DNA of 64,000 nt from NCBI RefSeq assembly GCF_000960995.1, contig NZ_CP009434.1, positions 2,728,001-2,792,000 of the forward strand. The letters run 5' to 3'. The position numbers and the translations under genes were made by a program. This stretch comes from Burkholderia glumae LMG 2196 = ATCC 33617 (GTDB lineage: Bacteria > Pseudomonadota > Gammaproteobacteria > Burkholderiales > Burkholderiaceae). This document shows positions 34,693 through 43,190 of the stretch, in pieces (positions within the stretch are counted from its first letter, which is position 1; every line of letters starts with the position of its first letter). The notes beneath the pieces are model-generated. The model worked only from the letters and a program-made list of their open reading frames with translations, did no database searches and had not been told where the DNA came from.

Positions 34693-35499
34693 ATGACGGA
34701 GCACCCCCTCGCGCCCCGCGCCCGGCCGGATCGGCCGGTGCTGAGCCTGCGCGGCGTTTCCAAGCAGTTCGGCGCGGTGTCGGCGCTGACCGACATCGAG
34801 CTCGACGTGCATGCCGGTGAAGTGGTCGCGCTGGTCGGCGACAACGGCGCCGGCAAGTCGACGCTCGTGAAGATCCTGGCCGGCGTGCATCAGCCCAGCG
34901 CCGGCACCATCACGTTCGACGGCCGCCCGGTCACGCTGTCCGATCCCGGTACGGCGCTCGATCTGGGCATCGCCACGGTGTTCCAGGACCTCGCGCTCTG
35001 CGAGAACCTCGACGTGGTCGCCAACATCTTCCTGGGCCGCGAACTGGGGCCGCTGCGCCTCGACGAAGTGAGCATGGAGGTGCGCGCCTGGACGCTGCTC
35101 AACGAGCTCTCGGCGCGCATTCCGAGCGTGCGCGACGTGGTGGCGTCGCTGTCGGGCGGCCAGCGCCAGACGGTGGCGATCGCGCGCTCGCTGCTGCTCG
35201 ATCCGAAGCTGATCATGCTCGACGAACCCACCGCCGCGCTCGGCGTCGCGCAGACGGCCGAGGTGCTGAACCTGATCGAGCGGGTGCGCGACCGCGGTCA
35301 CGCCGTGATCATGATCAGCCACAACATGGAGGACGTGCGCGCCGTGGCCGACCGGATCGTGGTGCTGCGGCTGGGCCGCAACAACGGCGTGTTCTATCCC
35401 GATTCGTCGAACGCCGCGCTGGTCGCGGCCATCACCGGCGCGACCGAGAACGCGGTGTCGCGCCGCGCCGGCCGGCGCGAAGCCAGCCAGGGCGCCTAA
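34693..35499 (+). CDS. Sugar/polyol ABC transporter ATP-binding protein
   Basis: ATPase of 268 residues with Walker A GDNGAGKST, signature LSGGQRQT and Walker B LIMLDEPTAALG; the switch histidine is in MISHNMED. Most CUT2 sugar importers have one ATPase with two fused nucleotide domains (about 500 residues). This one is a single-domain form that must dimerise, as in FrcA-type systems. It lies 72 bases after the binding protein gene and 19 before the permease gene. Confidence 0.9.
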   Translation: MTEHPLAPRARPDRPVLSLRGVSKQFGAVSALTDIELDVHAGEVVALVGDNGAGKSTLVKILAGVHQPSAGTITFDGRPVTLSDPGTALDLGIATVFQDLALCENLDVVANIFLGRELGPLRLDEVSMEVRAWTLLNELSARIPSVRDVVASLSGGQRQTVAIARSLLLDPKLIMLDEPTAALGVAQTAEVLNLIERVRDRGHAVIMISHNMEDVRAVADRIVVLRLGRNNGVFYPDSSNAALVAAITGATENAVSRRAGRREASQGA

Positions 35500-35518
35500 G
35501 CCTCGCAAGGAATCGATC

Positions 35519-36778
35519 ATGCGCAACGACACCTCCCCCACGCCGCCGTCCCGGCCGCTGCTCGATCGCGCCGACGCGCGCGTGAAGCACGCCGGCAGCC
35601 TCGGCGAGAGCCTCGCCGCGTTCGCCGCCCGCGTGCGCGCGGGCGATCTCGGCTCGCTGCCGGTGGCGGCCGGCCTCGTCATCATCTGGACCGTGTTCAC
35701 CGGCCTGAACCCGGTGTTCGTGTCGGCCGACAACCTCGTGAACCTGCTGTTCGACTGCTCGACGGTGGGCGTGATCTCGCTCGGCATCGTCTGCGTGCTG
35801 ATGGTCGGGCAGATCGATCTGTCGGTCGGCTCGATCAGCGGCTTCGCCTCGGCGCTGGTGGGCACGCTGTGGGTCGACCAGGGCTGGCCGGTGGCGCTCG
35901 CGATCCTCGCCGCGATCGCGGCGGGCGCGGTGTTCGGCGCGCTCTACGCGCTGCTGTTCAACCGGCTCGGCATGCCGAGCTTCGTCACCACGCTGGCCGG
36001 CCTGCTCGCGATCCTGGGCCTGCAGCTGTACGTGCTCGGGCCGAGCGGCTCGATCAACCTGCCCTACGGCTCGACGATGGTCGATCTCGGCCAGTCGCTG
36101 ACCCTGCCTGCGCCGGTCTCGCACCTGCTCGCGCTGCTGCCCGGCGCGGCGCTGCTGCTGCTCGGCCTGCGCACGCAGGCGCGGCGCCGCGCGGCGCAGC
36201 TGTCCGCGCCGTCGGCCGGCGCGCTGCTCGCGCGCGCCGCGGCGGTCACCGTGCCGCTCGAACTGGCGGTCGCCTATCTCGACCGCGGGCGCGGCGTGCC
36301 GCTGATGTTCGGCCTGTTCGTGGTGCTGGCCGCGGCGATGCACTACGCGCTCACGCGCACCCGCTGGGGCCGCTCGATGCACGCGGTGGGCGGCAACCAC
36401 GAGGCCGCGCGCCGCGCCGGCATCCGGGTGGGCGCGATCTACGCCAGCGCGTTCATGCTGTGCGCGAGCCTGGCCGCGCTCGGCGGGATCCTGAGCGCCG
36501 CGCGGCTCGCCTCGGCCAGCCAGCAGGCCGGCACCGGCGACGTCAACCTCAACGCGATCGCGGCGGCCGTGATCGGCGGCACCAGCCTGTTCGGCGGACG
36601 CGGCAGCGCGTGGTCGGCGGTGCTCGGCATCGTCGTGATCCAGTCGATCGCGAGCGGCCTCACGCTGCTGAACCTGTCCTCGTCGCTGCGCTTCATGATC
36701 ACCGGCGCGGTGCTCGCGATCGCGGTGATCGTCGATTCGCTGGCGCGGCGCTCGCGCGTCTCGCACGGCCGTGCCTGA
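35519..36778 (+). CDS. Sugar/polyol ABC transporter permease
   Basis: CUT2 permease of 419 residues (XylH/RbsC type). Hydrophobic segments run from about residue 45; family marks are LLFDCSTVGVISLGIVCVLMVGQIDLSVGS, SFVTTLAGLLAILGLQL in the middle, and AAVIGGTSLFGGRGSAW near the end. It is longer than RbsC, with two extra hydrophobic stretches around residues 200-280 as in XylH. AAGGA lies upstream of the ATG. Confidence 0.9.
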   Translation: MRNDTSPTPPSRPLLDRADARVKHAGSLGESLAAFAARVRAGDLGSLPVAAGLVIIWTVFTGLNPVFVSADNLVNLLFDCSTVGVISLGIVCVLMVGQIDLSVGSISGFASALVGTLWVDQGWPVALAILAAIAAGAVFGALYALLFNRLGMPSFVTTLAGLLAILGLQLYVLGPSGSINLPYGSTMVDLGQSLTLPAPVSHLLALLPGAALLLLGLRTQARRRAAQLSAPSAGALLARAAAVTVPLELAVAYLDRGRGVPLMFGLFVVLAAAMHYALTRTRWGRSMHAVGGNHEAARRAGIRVGAIYASAFMLCASLAALGGILSAARLASASQQAGTGDVNLNAIAAAVIGGTSLFGGRGSAWSAVLGIVVIQSIASGLTLLNLSSSLRFMITGAVLAIAVIVDSLARRSRVSHGRA

Positions 36779-36815
36779 GGCGCGCGCCGCTACCCGTCAC
36801 CCTGGAGAAACCCGC

Positions 36816-37544
36816 ATGTCCGAATCCCTGAACGGAAAGATCGCCGCGATCACCGGCGCCGCCTCCGGCATCGGCCTCGCCTGCGCGCGCGCGCTGATCG
36901 GCGCCGGCGCGAAGGTGGTGCTGATCGACCGCGCCCAAGAGCGGCTCGCCGCCTGCCGCGACGAACTCGGGCCGAACGCGCTGCCGCTCGCGGTGGACCT
37001 GCTGCAGCCGCAGCAGGTCTGCGCCATGCTGCCGCGCATCCTGGAACTCGCCGGCGGCCTCGACATCTTCCACGCCAACGCCGGCGCCTACGTGGGCGGC
37101 GAGGTCGCGAACGGCAATCCCGACGACTGGGACCGCATGCTGAACCTCAACGTCAACGCCGCGTTCCGCTCGGTGCATGCGGTGCTGCCGCACCTGATCG
37201 CGCAGCGAGCCGGCGATATCATCTTCACCAGCTCGATCGCGGGCATCGTGCCGGTGGTCTGGGAGCCGATCTACACGGCCTCGAAGTTCGCGGTGCAGGC
37301 CTTCGTCCACACCACGCGGCGCCAGGTGATGAAGCACGGCGTGCGGGTGGGCGCGGTGGCGCCGGGGCCGGTCGTCACGGCGCTGCTCGACGACTGGCCG
37401 CGTGCCAAGATGGAGGAGGCGCTCGCGGCCGGCAGCCTGATGCAGCCGGAGGAGGTGGCCGACGCGGTGCTGTTCATGCTGAGCCGGCCGCGCAACGTGA
37501 CGATCCGCGATCTCGTGATCCTGCCCACCCAGGTCGATCTCTGA
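36816..37544 (+). CDS. Short-chain dehydrogenase, probable ribitol 2-dehydrogenase
   Basis: SDR enzyme of 242 residues. The NAD-binding TGAASGIG loop is at residues 14-21, NAG is in HANAGAY, the catalytic serine is in IIFTSSIAG and the catalytic tyrosine and lysine are in YTASK. In this operon (polyol transporter before it, ribulokinase-like FGGY kinase after it) the expected reaction is ribitol to D-ribulose. Other pentitols such as arabitol remain possible. GGAGAA lies upstream of the ATG. Confidence 0.8.
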   Translation: MSESLNGKIAAITGAASGIGLACARALIGAGAKVVLIDRAQERLAACRDELGPNALPLAVDLLQPQQVCAMLPRILELAGGLDIFHANAGAYVGGEVANGNPDDWDRMLNLNVNAAFRSVHAVLPHLIAQRAGDIIFTSSIAGIVPVVWEPIYTASKFAVQAFVHTTRRQVMKHGVRVGAVAPGPVVTALLDDWPRAKMEEALAAGSLMQPEEVADAVLFMLSRPRNVTIRDLVILPTQVDL

Positions 37545-37585
37545 CCGGCCGGAACGCCCCGCCCTCACGCAGACAGGAACCCGAC

Positions 37586-39256
37586 ATGACGGACCACTCC
37601 CCCGCCGCGCCGCATGGCGCCGGCCGCTACCTGATCGGCATCGACGTGGGCACCGGCAGTGCACGCGCCGGCATCTTCGACGCGGCCGGCCGCATGGTGG
37701 CCTCGGCCAGGCACGAGATCAGCGTGTTCCATGAAAGCGGCGCGATCGTCGAGCAATCGAGCGCCGAGATCTGGCATGCCGTCTGCACCTCGGTGCGCGC
37801 GGCGCTCGCGCAGGGCGCGATCGCGCCCGAGCAGGTGGCCGGGCTCGGCTTCGACGCCACCTGCTCGCTGGTGGTGCTGGGCGCGGGCGGCCGCTCGCTG
37901 CCGGTCGGCCCCTCGGAACAGCACGCGCGCGACATCATCGTCTGGATGGATCATCGCGCGCTCGCGCAGGCCGAGCGCATCAACGCGGGCGGCCACGCGG
38001 TGCTCGGCTTCGTCGGCGGCCGGATCTCGCCCGAGATGGAAACGCCGAAGCTGCTGTGGCTGCTCGAGCAGCGCCGCGCCGTGTTCGACGCCGCCTGGCA
38101 GTTCTTCGACCTGACCGATTTCCTGACCTGGCGCGCCACCGGCGACCTGGCGCGCTCGACCTGCACGGTCACCTGCAAGTGGACCTACCTCGCGCACGAG
38201 CGGCGCTGGGACGAAGGCTATTTCCGCGCGATCGGGCTCGGCGTGCTGGCCGACGAGGGCTTCGAGCGGATCGGGCGGCGCGTGGTCGAGCCCGGCACGG
38301 CCCTCGGCCAGGGGCTCACCGCGCAGGCGGCGGCCGAACTGGGCCTCGCGCCCGGCACGCCGGTGGCCGCCGGCCTGATCGACGCGCACGCGGGCGGGCT
38401 CGGCACGGTGGGCGCGGACGGCGCGCCCGAGGCCTGCCTCGGCTACGTGTTCGGCACCTCGTCCTGCACCATGACCACCACGCGCGAGCCGGTGTTCGTG
38501 CCCGGCGTGTGGGGGCCGTACTTCTCGGCGATGGTGCCCGACGCATGGCTCAACGAGGGCGGCCAGTCGGTGGCCGGCGCCGCGATCGAGCGGCTGCTGG
38601 CGATGCACCCGGCCGCCGCGCAGGCGCATGAGGCCGCCGCGCGGGCCGGGCAGTCCTTGCCGGAATGGCTCTCGGCGCAGGCCACGGAGGCGGCGCAAGC
38701 GGACGCGGCGGCAGGGGACGCGGCTGAAGGGCTGTCCGCCGCCGCGAGGCTCGCCGGCGGCCTGCACGTGGTGCCCGAATTCCTCGGCAACCGCGCGCCG
38801 TTCGCCGACCCGCACGCGCGCGCCGTGATCGCCGGGCTCGGCATGGACGGCGGCCTGGCGAGCCTGGTCGCGCTCTACGTGGCCGGCCTCGCCAGCCTCG
38901 GCTACGGGCTGCGCCAGATCGTCGAGGCGCAGGCGGCGGCCGGCGCGCCGGTGGCGCGCATCGTGATCAGCGGCGGCGCGGGGCGGCATGACCTGGTGCG
39001 CCAGTTGCTCGCCGACGCGACCGGCCTGCCGGTGCTCGCGACCGAGGCCGAGGAGCCGGTGCTGCTCGGCGCCGCGATGCTAGGCAGCGTGGCCGGCGGC
39101 CTGCACGGCGAGGTGCGCGCGGCGATGCGCGCGATGTCGCGCGTCGGCCGCCGCTATGCGCCTGCCGGCGGCGCGATCGCGGCGCTCCATACGGCGCGCT
39201 ACCGCGCGTTCGAACGGCTGCAGCAGGTCGCGCGCGAGATTCGCGGGACCGCCTAG
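37586..39256 (+). CDS. FGGY-family carbohydrate kinase, probable D-ribulokinase
   Basis: Sugar kinase of 556 residues. It opens with IGIDVGTGSARAGIFDAAGR, typical of ribulokinase-like FGGY enzymes, followed by WMDHRA, CTVTCKW, the aspartate in GLIDAHAGGLGTVG and the C-terminal ATP-site motif VISGGAGRHDLVRQLLAD. It should phosphorylate the D-ribulose produced by the dehydrogenase to D-ribulose 5-phosphate, which feeds the pentose phosphate pathway. AGGA precedes the ATG. It is the last gene of the operon. Confidence 0.86.
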   Translation: MTDHSPAAPHGAGRYLIGIDVGTGSARAGIFDAAGRMVASARHEISVFHESGAIVEQSSAEIWHAVCTSVRAALAQGAIAPEQVAGLGFDATCSLVVLGAGGRSLPVGPSEQHARDIIVWMDHRALAQAERINAGGHAVLGFVGGRISPEMETPKLLWLLEQRRAVFDAAWQFFDLTDFLTWRATGDLARSTCTVTCKWTYLAHERRWDEGYFRAIGLGVLADEGFERIGRRVVEPGTALGQGLTAQAAAELGLAPGTPVAAGLIDAHAGGLGTVGADGAPEACLGYVFGTSSCTMTTTREPVFVPGVWGPYFSAMVPDAWLNEGGQSVAGAAIERLLAMHPAAAQAHEAAARAGQSLPEWLSAQATEAAQADAAAGDAAEGLSAAARLAGGLHVVPEFLGNRAPFADPHARAVIAGLGMDGGLASLVALYVAGLASLGYGLRQIVEAQAAAGAPVARIVISGGAGRHDLVRQLLADATGLPVLATEAEEPVLLGAAMLGSVAGGLHGEVRAAMRAMSRVGRRYAPAGGAIAALHTARYRAFERLQQVAREIRGTA

Positions 39257-39549
39257 GCGGCGGCTCGGCGACGGCCGCCGTCCGGCACGAACACGGCAGG
39301 GCGGCGATCAAGCAGCGATCAAGCGGCGGCGAGCGACGGCAAGCGGCTCGCGAGCGGCGCGCAAGCAGCGCGATGCCGACGCGGGAAAGCGGCATGGAAG
39401 CAGCGCGGCACCGGCGGGAAACCGCCGCGCGGCTCGCCATCGTGCTGTCACACAAGGCGTGTCTGATTCCTCCATTCCCGGTTGTCTGCTCCGTCGCGCG
39501 GCCGATGCCGCCCCGCACGGCGCCCGAACCGTCGTCGAGAATCATCGAG

Positions 39550-40308
39550 ATGAAAGAACCGCCGATGCTCGAATTCGCGCAGCACCCCGTCGAGGACCGC
39601 CTGGTCCATGTCGACGAGTTCTGCCTCGACCTGCCGCTGCTGCGCGGCCTCGCGCGCTGCCCGCTCTGCTCGGGCGTGCTGCGCGTGGTGCAGCTGCGCG
39701 ACCGCTCGCGGGCGCGCCGCTTCGTCCATGCGGCGGGGCCGTTCGCGCGCTGCCCGCTCGTCAGCGACGCGGTGTCCAATCCGCTCGCCGTCACCGTCGG
39801 CCCGCCGCTGACCGAGCGCGCGCGGCAGCTGCGGGCGAGCTTCTTCCAGCAATGGCAGCGGCACCTGCACACGATCCGGCAGACCGCCAGCGCGTTCCAG
39901 GTGGCGCGCTTCACGCGCGCCATCGAGCATGCCGACGTGCTGAAGCTGTGGGCCTGGCCCACGCTCGCGCAGCGCGACATCCCCTATGTGATGCTGGTGC
40001 TGACCGATTTCATCGCCGCGCCGCCGGGCGAGAAGCAGGCGGCCTGGATCCGCTTCTGGTTCGACGCCTCGGTGCAGCAGATCGGCGACCTCGGCAAGCC
40101 GGGCCGGATGGTGCCGCGCCTCTTCCAGCTGCGCTACCGGCGGCCGCGCATGTCGAAATATCCGAGCGTGCGGCACCTGATCGACTGCCGGCCGGTGCCG
40201 ATGGGCGCGCACGAGTTCGCCGATCCGGCGGCGCCGTTGACGGGCGCGGACGACGTGTCGGCGTTCGAGTCGTTCGCGCAGCGCGTGGCGCGGCTGCCGG
40301 GGGACTGA
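39550..40308 (+). CDS. Unknown protein with a CPLC motif
   Basis: Protein of about 252 residues from ATG 39550; ATG 39565 is also possible and neither has a strong ribosome site. The N-terminal part has RGLARCPLCSGVLRVV followed by RRFVHAAGPFARCPL, a spacing that could hold a zinc ion (CxxC...H...C). The remainder is rich in aromatic and basic residues (FFQQWQRHLHTIRQTASAF, MVPRLFQLRYRRPRMSKYP). There is no signal peptide or membrane segment. I do not recognise the family. It stands alone after the kinase gene and converges with the flavoprotein gene. Confidence 0.6.
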   Translation: MKEPPMLEFAQHPVEDRLVHVDEFCLDLPLLRGLARCPLCSGVLRVVQLRDRSRARRFVHAAGPFARCPLVSDAVSNPLAVTVGPPLTERARQLRASFFQQWQRHLHTIRQTASAFQVARFTRAIEHADVLKLWAWPTLAQRDIPYVMLVLTDFIAAPPGEKQAAWIRFWFDASVQQIGDLGKPGRMVPRLFQLRYRRPRMSKYPSVRHLIDCRPVPMGAHEFADPAAPLTGADDVSAFESFAQRVARLPGD

Positions 40309-40341
40309 GCCGGCGGAGCGCCGCCGCCGTCCGCTGCCGCC

Positions 40342-40369
40342 GTCTCGCGTCTCGCGTCTCGCGTCTCGC
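40342..40369. repeat. Four perfect copies of GTCTCGC
   Basis: A seven-base unit is repeated four times without error in the gap between two convergent genes. Such an array is prone to slippage and may vary between strains. Confidence 0.75.
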
Positions 40370-40412
40370 GTTCGCCCGACCGGGACGGGGCCGGGCGGCG
40401 CCCCGAACCGCT

Positions 40413-40434
40413 GCCGGCACCATAGCGTGCCGGC
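40413..40434. terminator. Hairpin between convergent genes
   Basis: GCCGGCAC and GTGCCGGC form a perfect eight-base stem around CATAGC, 29 bases from the flavoprotein stop. No T run follows on either strand, so the terminator call is tentative. Confidence 0.4.
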
Positions 40435-40462
40435 GCTCGCAATCGAGTCGCCGCAGCCGCGT

Positions 40463-41662
40463 TCAGCTGTAGAGCGACGCCTCGGGCAGCTCGCCCGTCA
40501 GCGCGTGGCGGCCGAGGTCGCGCAGCCGGTAGTCGAGCGGATCATGCAGCGTGTGCGTGCGCGCGTTGCGCCAGAAGCGGTCGAGCGCGAGCGGCGCGGC
40601 CGTCGCGCGCGCGCCGCAGGCATCGAACAGCGCCTCGCCCGAGTCCAGCGCGGCCCGCTGCGCCACCACCTTGGCCTCCGACACCGCCAGCGAAACCTCG
40701 GCGCGGGCCTCGGCCGTGAGCGCCGCGCCGCGATCCCAGGCGCCCTGCAGCGCGCGCGCGGCGCGATCGGCGAGCGCCTCGGCCGCTGCGGCCTGCACCC
40801 GCATCTCGCCGAAGCGCTGCAGCGTGTAGGGATCGTCCTGCGCCCGCTCGACGCCCGAATGGATCCAGGGCCGCCCGCGCGTAGCCACGTACTCGCGCGC
40901 CTCGGCGAGCGCCCCCTCGGCCAGCCCGACGAACAGGTTGGTCAGCACCAGTTGCGAGACCAGCGTGCGCAGCGTCGCGCGCGGCGTGGGCGGCGCCTCC
41001 GAGCGATGCAGCACTTCCCCCGGCTCGATCCGCACGGCGCTGAACGACACGCTGCCGCTGTCGGTCTGGCGCTGGCCGATCGGGTCCCAGTCGTCGTGGA
41101 CCGTGATGCCGCCGCGCGCGGTCGGCACCACCGCGAACACCGGCTTGCCGGCGGCCGGATCGTGCGCCGAGACGATCATGCGCGCCGAGCCGCGGGTGCC
41201 CGAACAGAAGCTCTTGATGCCGTCGAGCCGGTAGCCGCCGTCGGCCTCCTGGCGCGCCACCAGCCGCGTATCGAGCGAATTGACGGCGTTGCCCCACCAC
41301 CAGCCCTGCTCGACCGTGCCGCGCAGGTGGCGCTCGCGCTGCGCGTCGCTGCCCCACACCTCGACGCTGACGACCTGCAGCACCTGGAAGCCGACCAGAT
41401 GCGCGAGCGCGCTGTCGACGCGCGCGAGTGCGCGAATCGTCTGATAGACGATCGGCCATTCGGCTTCCTGGCCGCCGAACGCGCGCGGCACCGCCAGCGT
41501 CTGCAGGCCGACGGCGGCCATCCACTGCTTCTCGCGCGCGGCATGGCCGCCGCGCCGGTCGCGCTCGGCCGCGCTCGCGCGCAGCGCGACGATCAGTTCA
41601 CCGAAGCTGCGCGGGGCGTCGGGGTCGGCGGCCGCGGCGGCCGACGGATGGAGTTCGCTCAT
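40463..41662 (-). CDS. SfnB/DszC-like flavin-dependent monooxygenase
   Basis: Acyl-CoA-dehydrogenase-fold protein of 399 residues. It lacks the usual catalytic glutamate context of true acyl-CoA dehydrogenases and instead matches the sulfur-acquisition SfnB/DszC group: GQEAEWPIVYQTIRALARVDSALAH, WWWGNAVNS, the flavin loop KSFCSGTRGSARM and WDPIGQRQTDSGSVSF, and a helical C-terminal domain with FDACGARATA. Such enzymes are linked to use of organosulfur compounds under sulfate limitation with reduced flavin. No flavin reductase is next to it. It is divergent from the spherulin-like gene. Confidence 0.8.
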   Translation of the reverse strand: MSELHPSAAAAADPDAPRSFGELIVALRASAAERDRRGGHAAREKQWMAAVGLQTLAVPRAFGGQEAEWPIVYQTIRALARVDSALAHLVGFQVLQVVSVEVWGSDAQRERHLRGTVEQGWWWGNAVNSLDTRLVARQEADGGYRLDGIKSFCSGTRGSARMIVSAHDPAAGKPVFAVVPTARGGITVHDDWDPIGQRQTDSGSVSFSAVRIEPGEVLHRSEAPPTPRATLRTLVSQLVLTNLFVGLAEGALAEAREYVATRGRPWIHSGVERAQDDPYTLQRFGEMRVQAAAAEALADRAARALQGAWDRGAALTAEARAEVSLAVSEAKVVAQRAALDSGEALFDACGARATAAPLALDRFWRNARTHTLHDPLDYRLRDLGRHALTGELPEASLYS

Positions 41663-42053
41663 CGGGTAACAGGCTCCCTGCCGTTGAAGGTTTCAGGTGC
41701 GGGCCGTCGCAACCAGGCCGCGCCGCGCGAAATCGGCCGCTCGGGCTCGATATCGGCGGCCAGCCGTCGTCGACACGACTCTTGCCGCGCCTGCGGGCCG
41801 ATGATAGACGCGAACGCCGGGCGCGGTCCAACAAGTGATGCGCAAAAGGAAATCGGCGAAAACGATAAGCGAGGCGGCAACGCTACGGCCCGTATTTTCA
41901 TGCCGCAAGAGGTTTGCCGCCGCGCATGAAAGCTGATATTCATGAAAGACCGGATCGGGACATCCGGCGCGGCAACCGAAGAAGCAACGTACCCCATTAC
42001 CAGACGCGACGGGCGCGAGCCCGCGGCGGCCAGACCCGCAAGCGAGACCAGCC
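41663..42053. other. Divergent intergenic region
   Basis: These 391 bases hold no convincing gene. The distal half contains three TTCATG/CATGAA elements (annotated separately), and the proximal half on the flavoprotein side is featureless to my eye. Confidence 0.5.
41896..41944. promoter_or_regulatory. Three CATGAA half-sites in a divergent promoter
   Basis: TTTCATG at 41896-41902, CATGAAA at 41925-41931 and TTCATG at 41939-41944 are the same half-site in alternating direction. The last two form a perfect inverted repeat CATGAA-N8-TTCATG (41925-41944). They lie between the SfnB-like gene and the spherulin-like gene and look like binding sites of a dimeric regulator. Confidence 0.4.
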
Positions 42054-42983
42054 ATGACTCATTCGTATGCTTCGACGTCCATTTCTCCGTCACTCATGGT
42101 CGAGCGGCGCGCAAGGCCGCGCGCCGGCCGCGCGCCGGGCGCGTTTCACCGCATCGCGTCGGCCGCCTGTTCGCTGATCGCCTCGCTGCTGGTGACGAGC
42201 GGCGGCGTCCAAGCGGCCGACCTCGTGGTGCCGGCGTATTTCTATCCGTCCGGCTCCGGCGCGACCGCCTGGAACACGCTCGCGACCAATGCCGCCTCGG
42301 TGCCGCTCACGGCCATCGTCAACCCGAACAGCGGCCCGGGCACGGCGGCCGATCCGGCCTATACCGGCGCGATCGCGAAGCTGCGCGCCGCGGGCGGCAA
42401 GGTGATCGCCTACGTCCACACCTCGTATGGCGCCCGCCCGCTGTCCGACGTGACGGCCGACATCAACAAATACCTGGCGTTCTACGCGGTGGACGGCTTC
42501 TTCATCGACGAAATGGCCAACGACGCCACGACCGCCCACGTCCAGTACTACCAGTCGCTCTACAACTACATCAAGGGGCTCTCGCCGAACTATCAGGTGG
42601 TCAACAACCCCGGCACCACCCTGCCCGAGATCTACGCGAGCCTGCCGGTGGCGGACCGCTTCGTCGTCTACGAGAACAAGCAGGCCAACTATGCCGGCTT
42701 CGTGCCGAACGCCTGGCAGGCCGCCTACGGCGCGGACCGCTTCGTCCACATCGTCTACAACGCGAGCGCGTCGCAATTGACCGGGGTCTTGCAGCTCGCC
42801 GTGACGAACGGCGCGGGCGGCATCTATGTCACCTCGCTGAAACTGCCGAATCCGTACAACGGGCTGCCGTCGTACTGGTCGCAGGAAGTGTTGGCCGTCG
42901 CGGCGCTCAATCCGGCGCCCGTCAGCGCGCTCGGCAAGAACGGCCGGGCGGCGGCGGTGCGGCCCGGCGGCAAGAGACGCTGA
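42054..42983 (+). CDS. Secreted spherulation-specific family 4 (spherulin 4) protein
   Basis: Protein of 309 residues with a basic N-terminus and an internal signal-like segment (SLIASLLVTSGGVQAA, cleavage near residue 54). The mature part reads LVVPAYFYPSGSGATAWNTLA, AIVNPNSGPGT, KVIAYVHTSYGARPLSDV, VDGFFIDEMAND and VVNNPGTTLPEIY. This is the spherulin-4 (TIM-barrel-like) family found in slime moulds, fungi and bacteria. The acidic DE in FIDEM is reminiscent of a glycoside hydrolase acid. A role in polysaccharide turnover is possible but unproven. The ATG at 42096 is an alternative start. Confidence 0.83.
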   Translation: MTHSYASTSISPSLMVERRARPRAGRAPGAFHRIASAACSLIASLLVTSGGVQAADLVVPAYFYPSGSGATAWNTLATNAASVPLTAIVNPNSGPGTAADPAYTGAIAKLRAAGGKVIAYVHTSYGARPLSDVTADINKYLAFYAVDGFFIDEMANDATTAHVQYYQSLYNYIKGLSPNYQVVNNPGTTLPEIYASLPVADRFVVYENKQANYAGFVPNAWQAAYGADRFVHIVYNASASQLTGVLQLAVTNGAGGIYVTSLKLPNPYNGLPSYWSQEVLAVAALNPAPVSALGKNGRAAAVRPGGKRR

Positions 42984-43190
42984 GGCAGCGGGCCGGGCGG
43001 CTGGGCGGGCTCGCCCCTGCGCCATGCCGGCCGCCGCCCCTCGGCCGAGGCCGACCGGCCCCCGCGCCTGCCGCGAGCGGATTTGCGCCGCGATCGAAGC
43101 GGGCCTGGAACGGCCCGCGTCGATCGCTCGCCCGCGCCGTTCATCGCGGCGCGGCGGCCTGAATGTGGCCCTCGCCGCCGCGCCCCGGCC

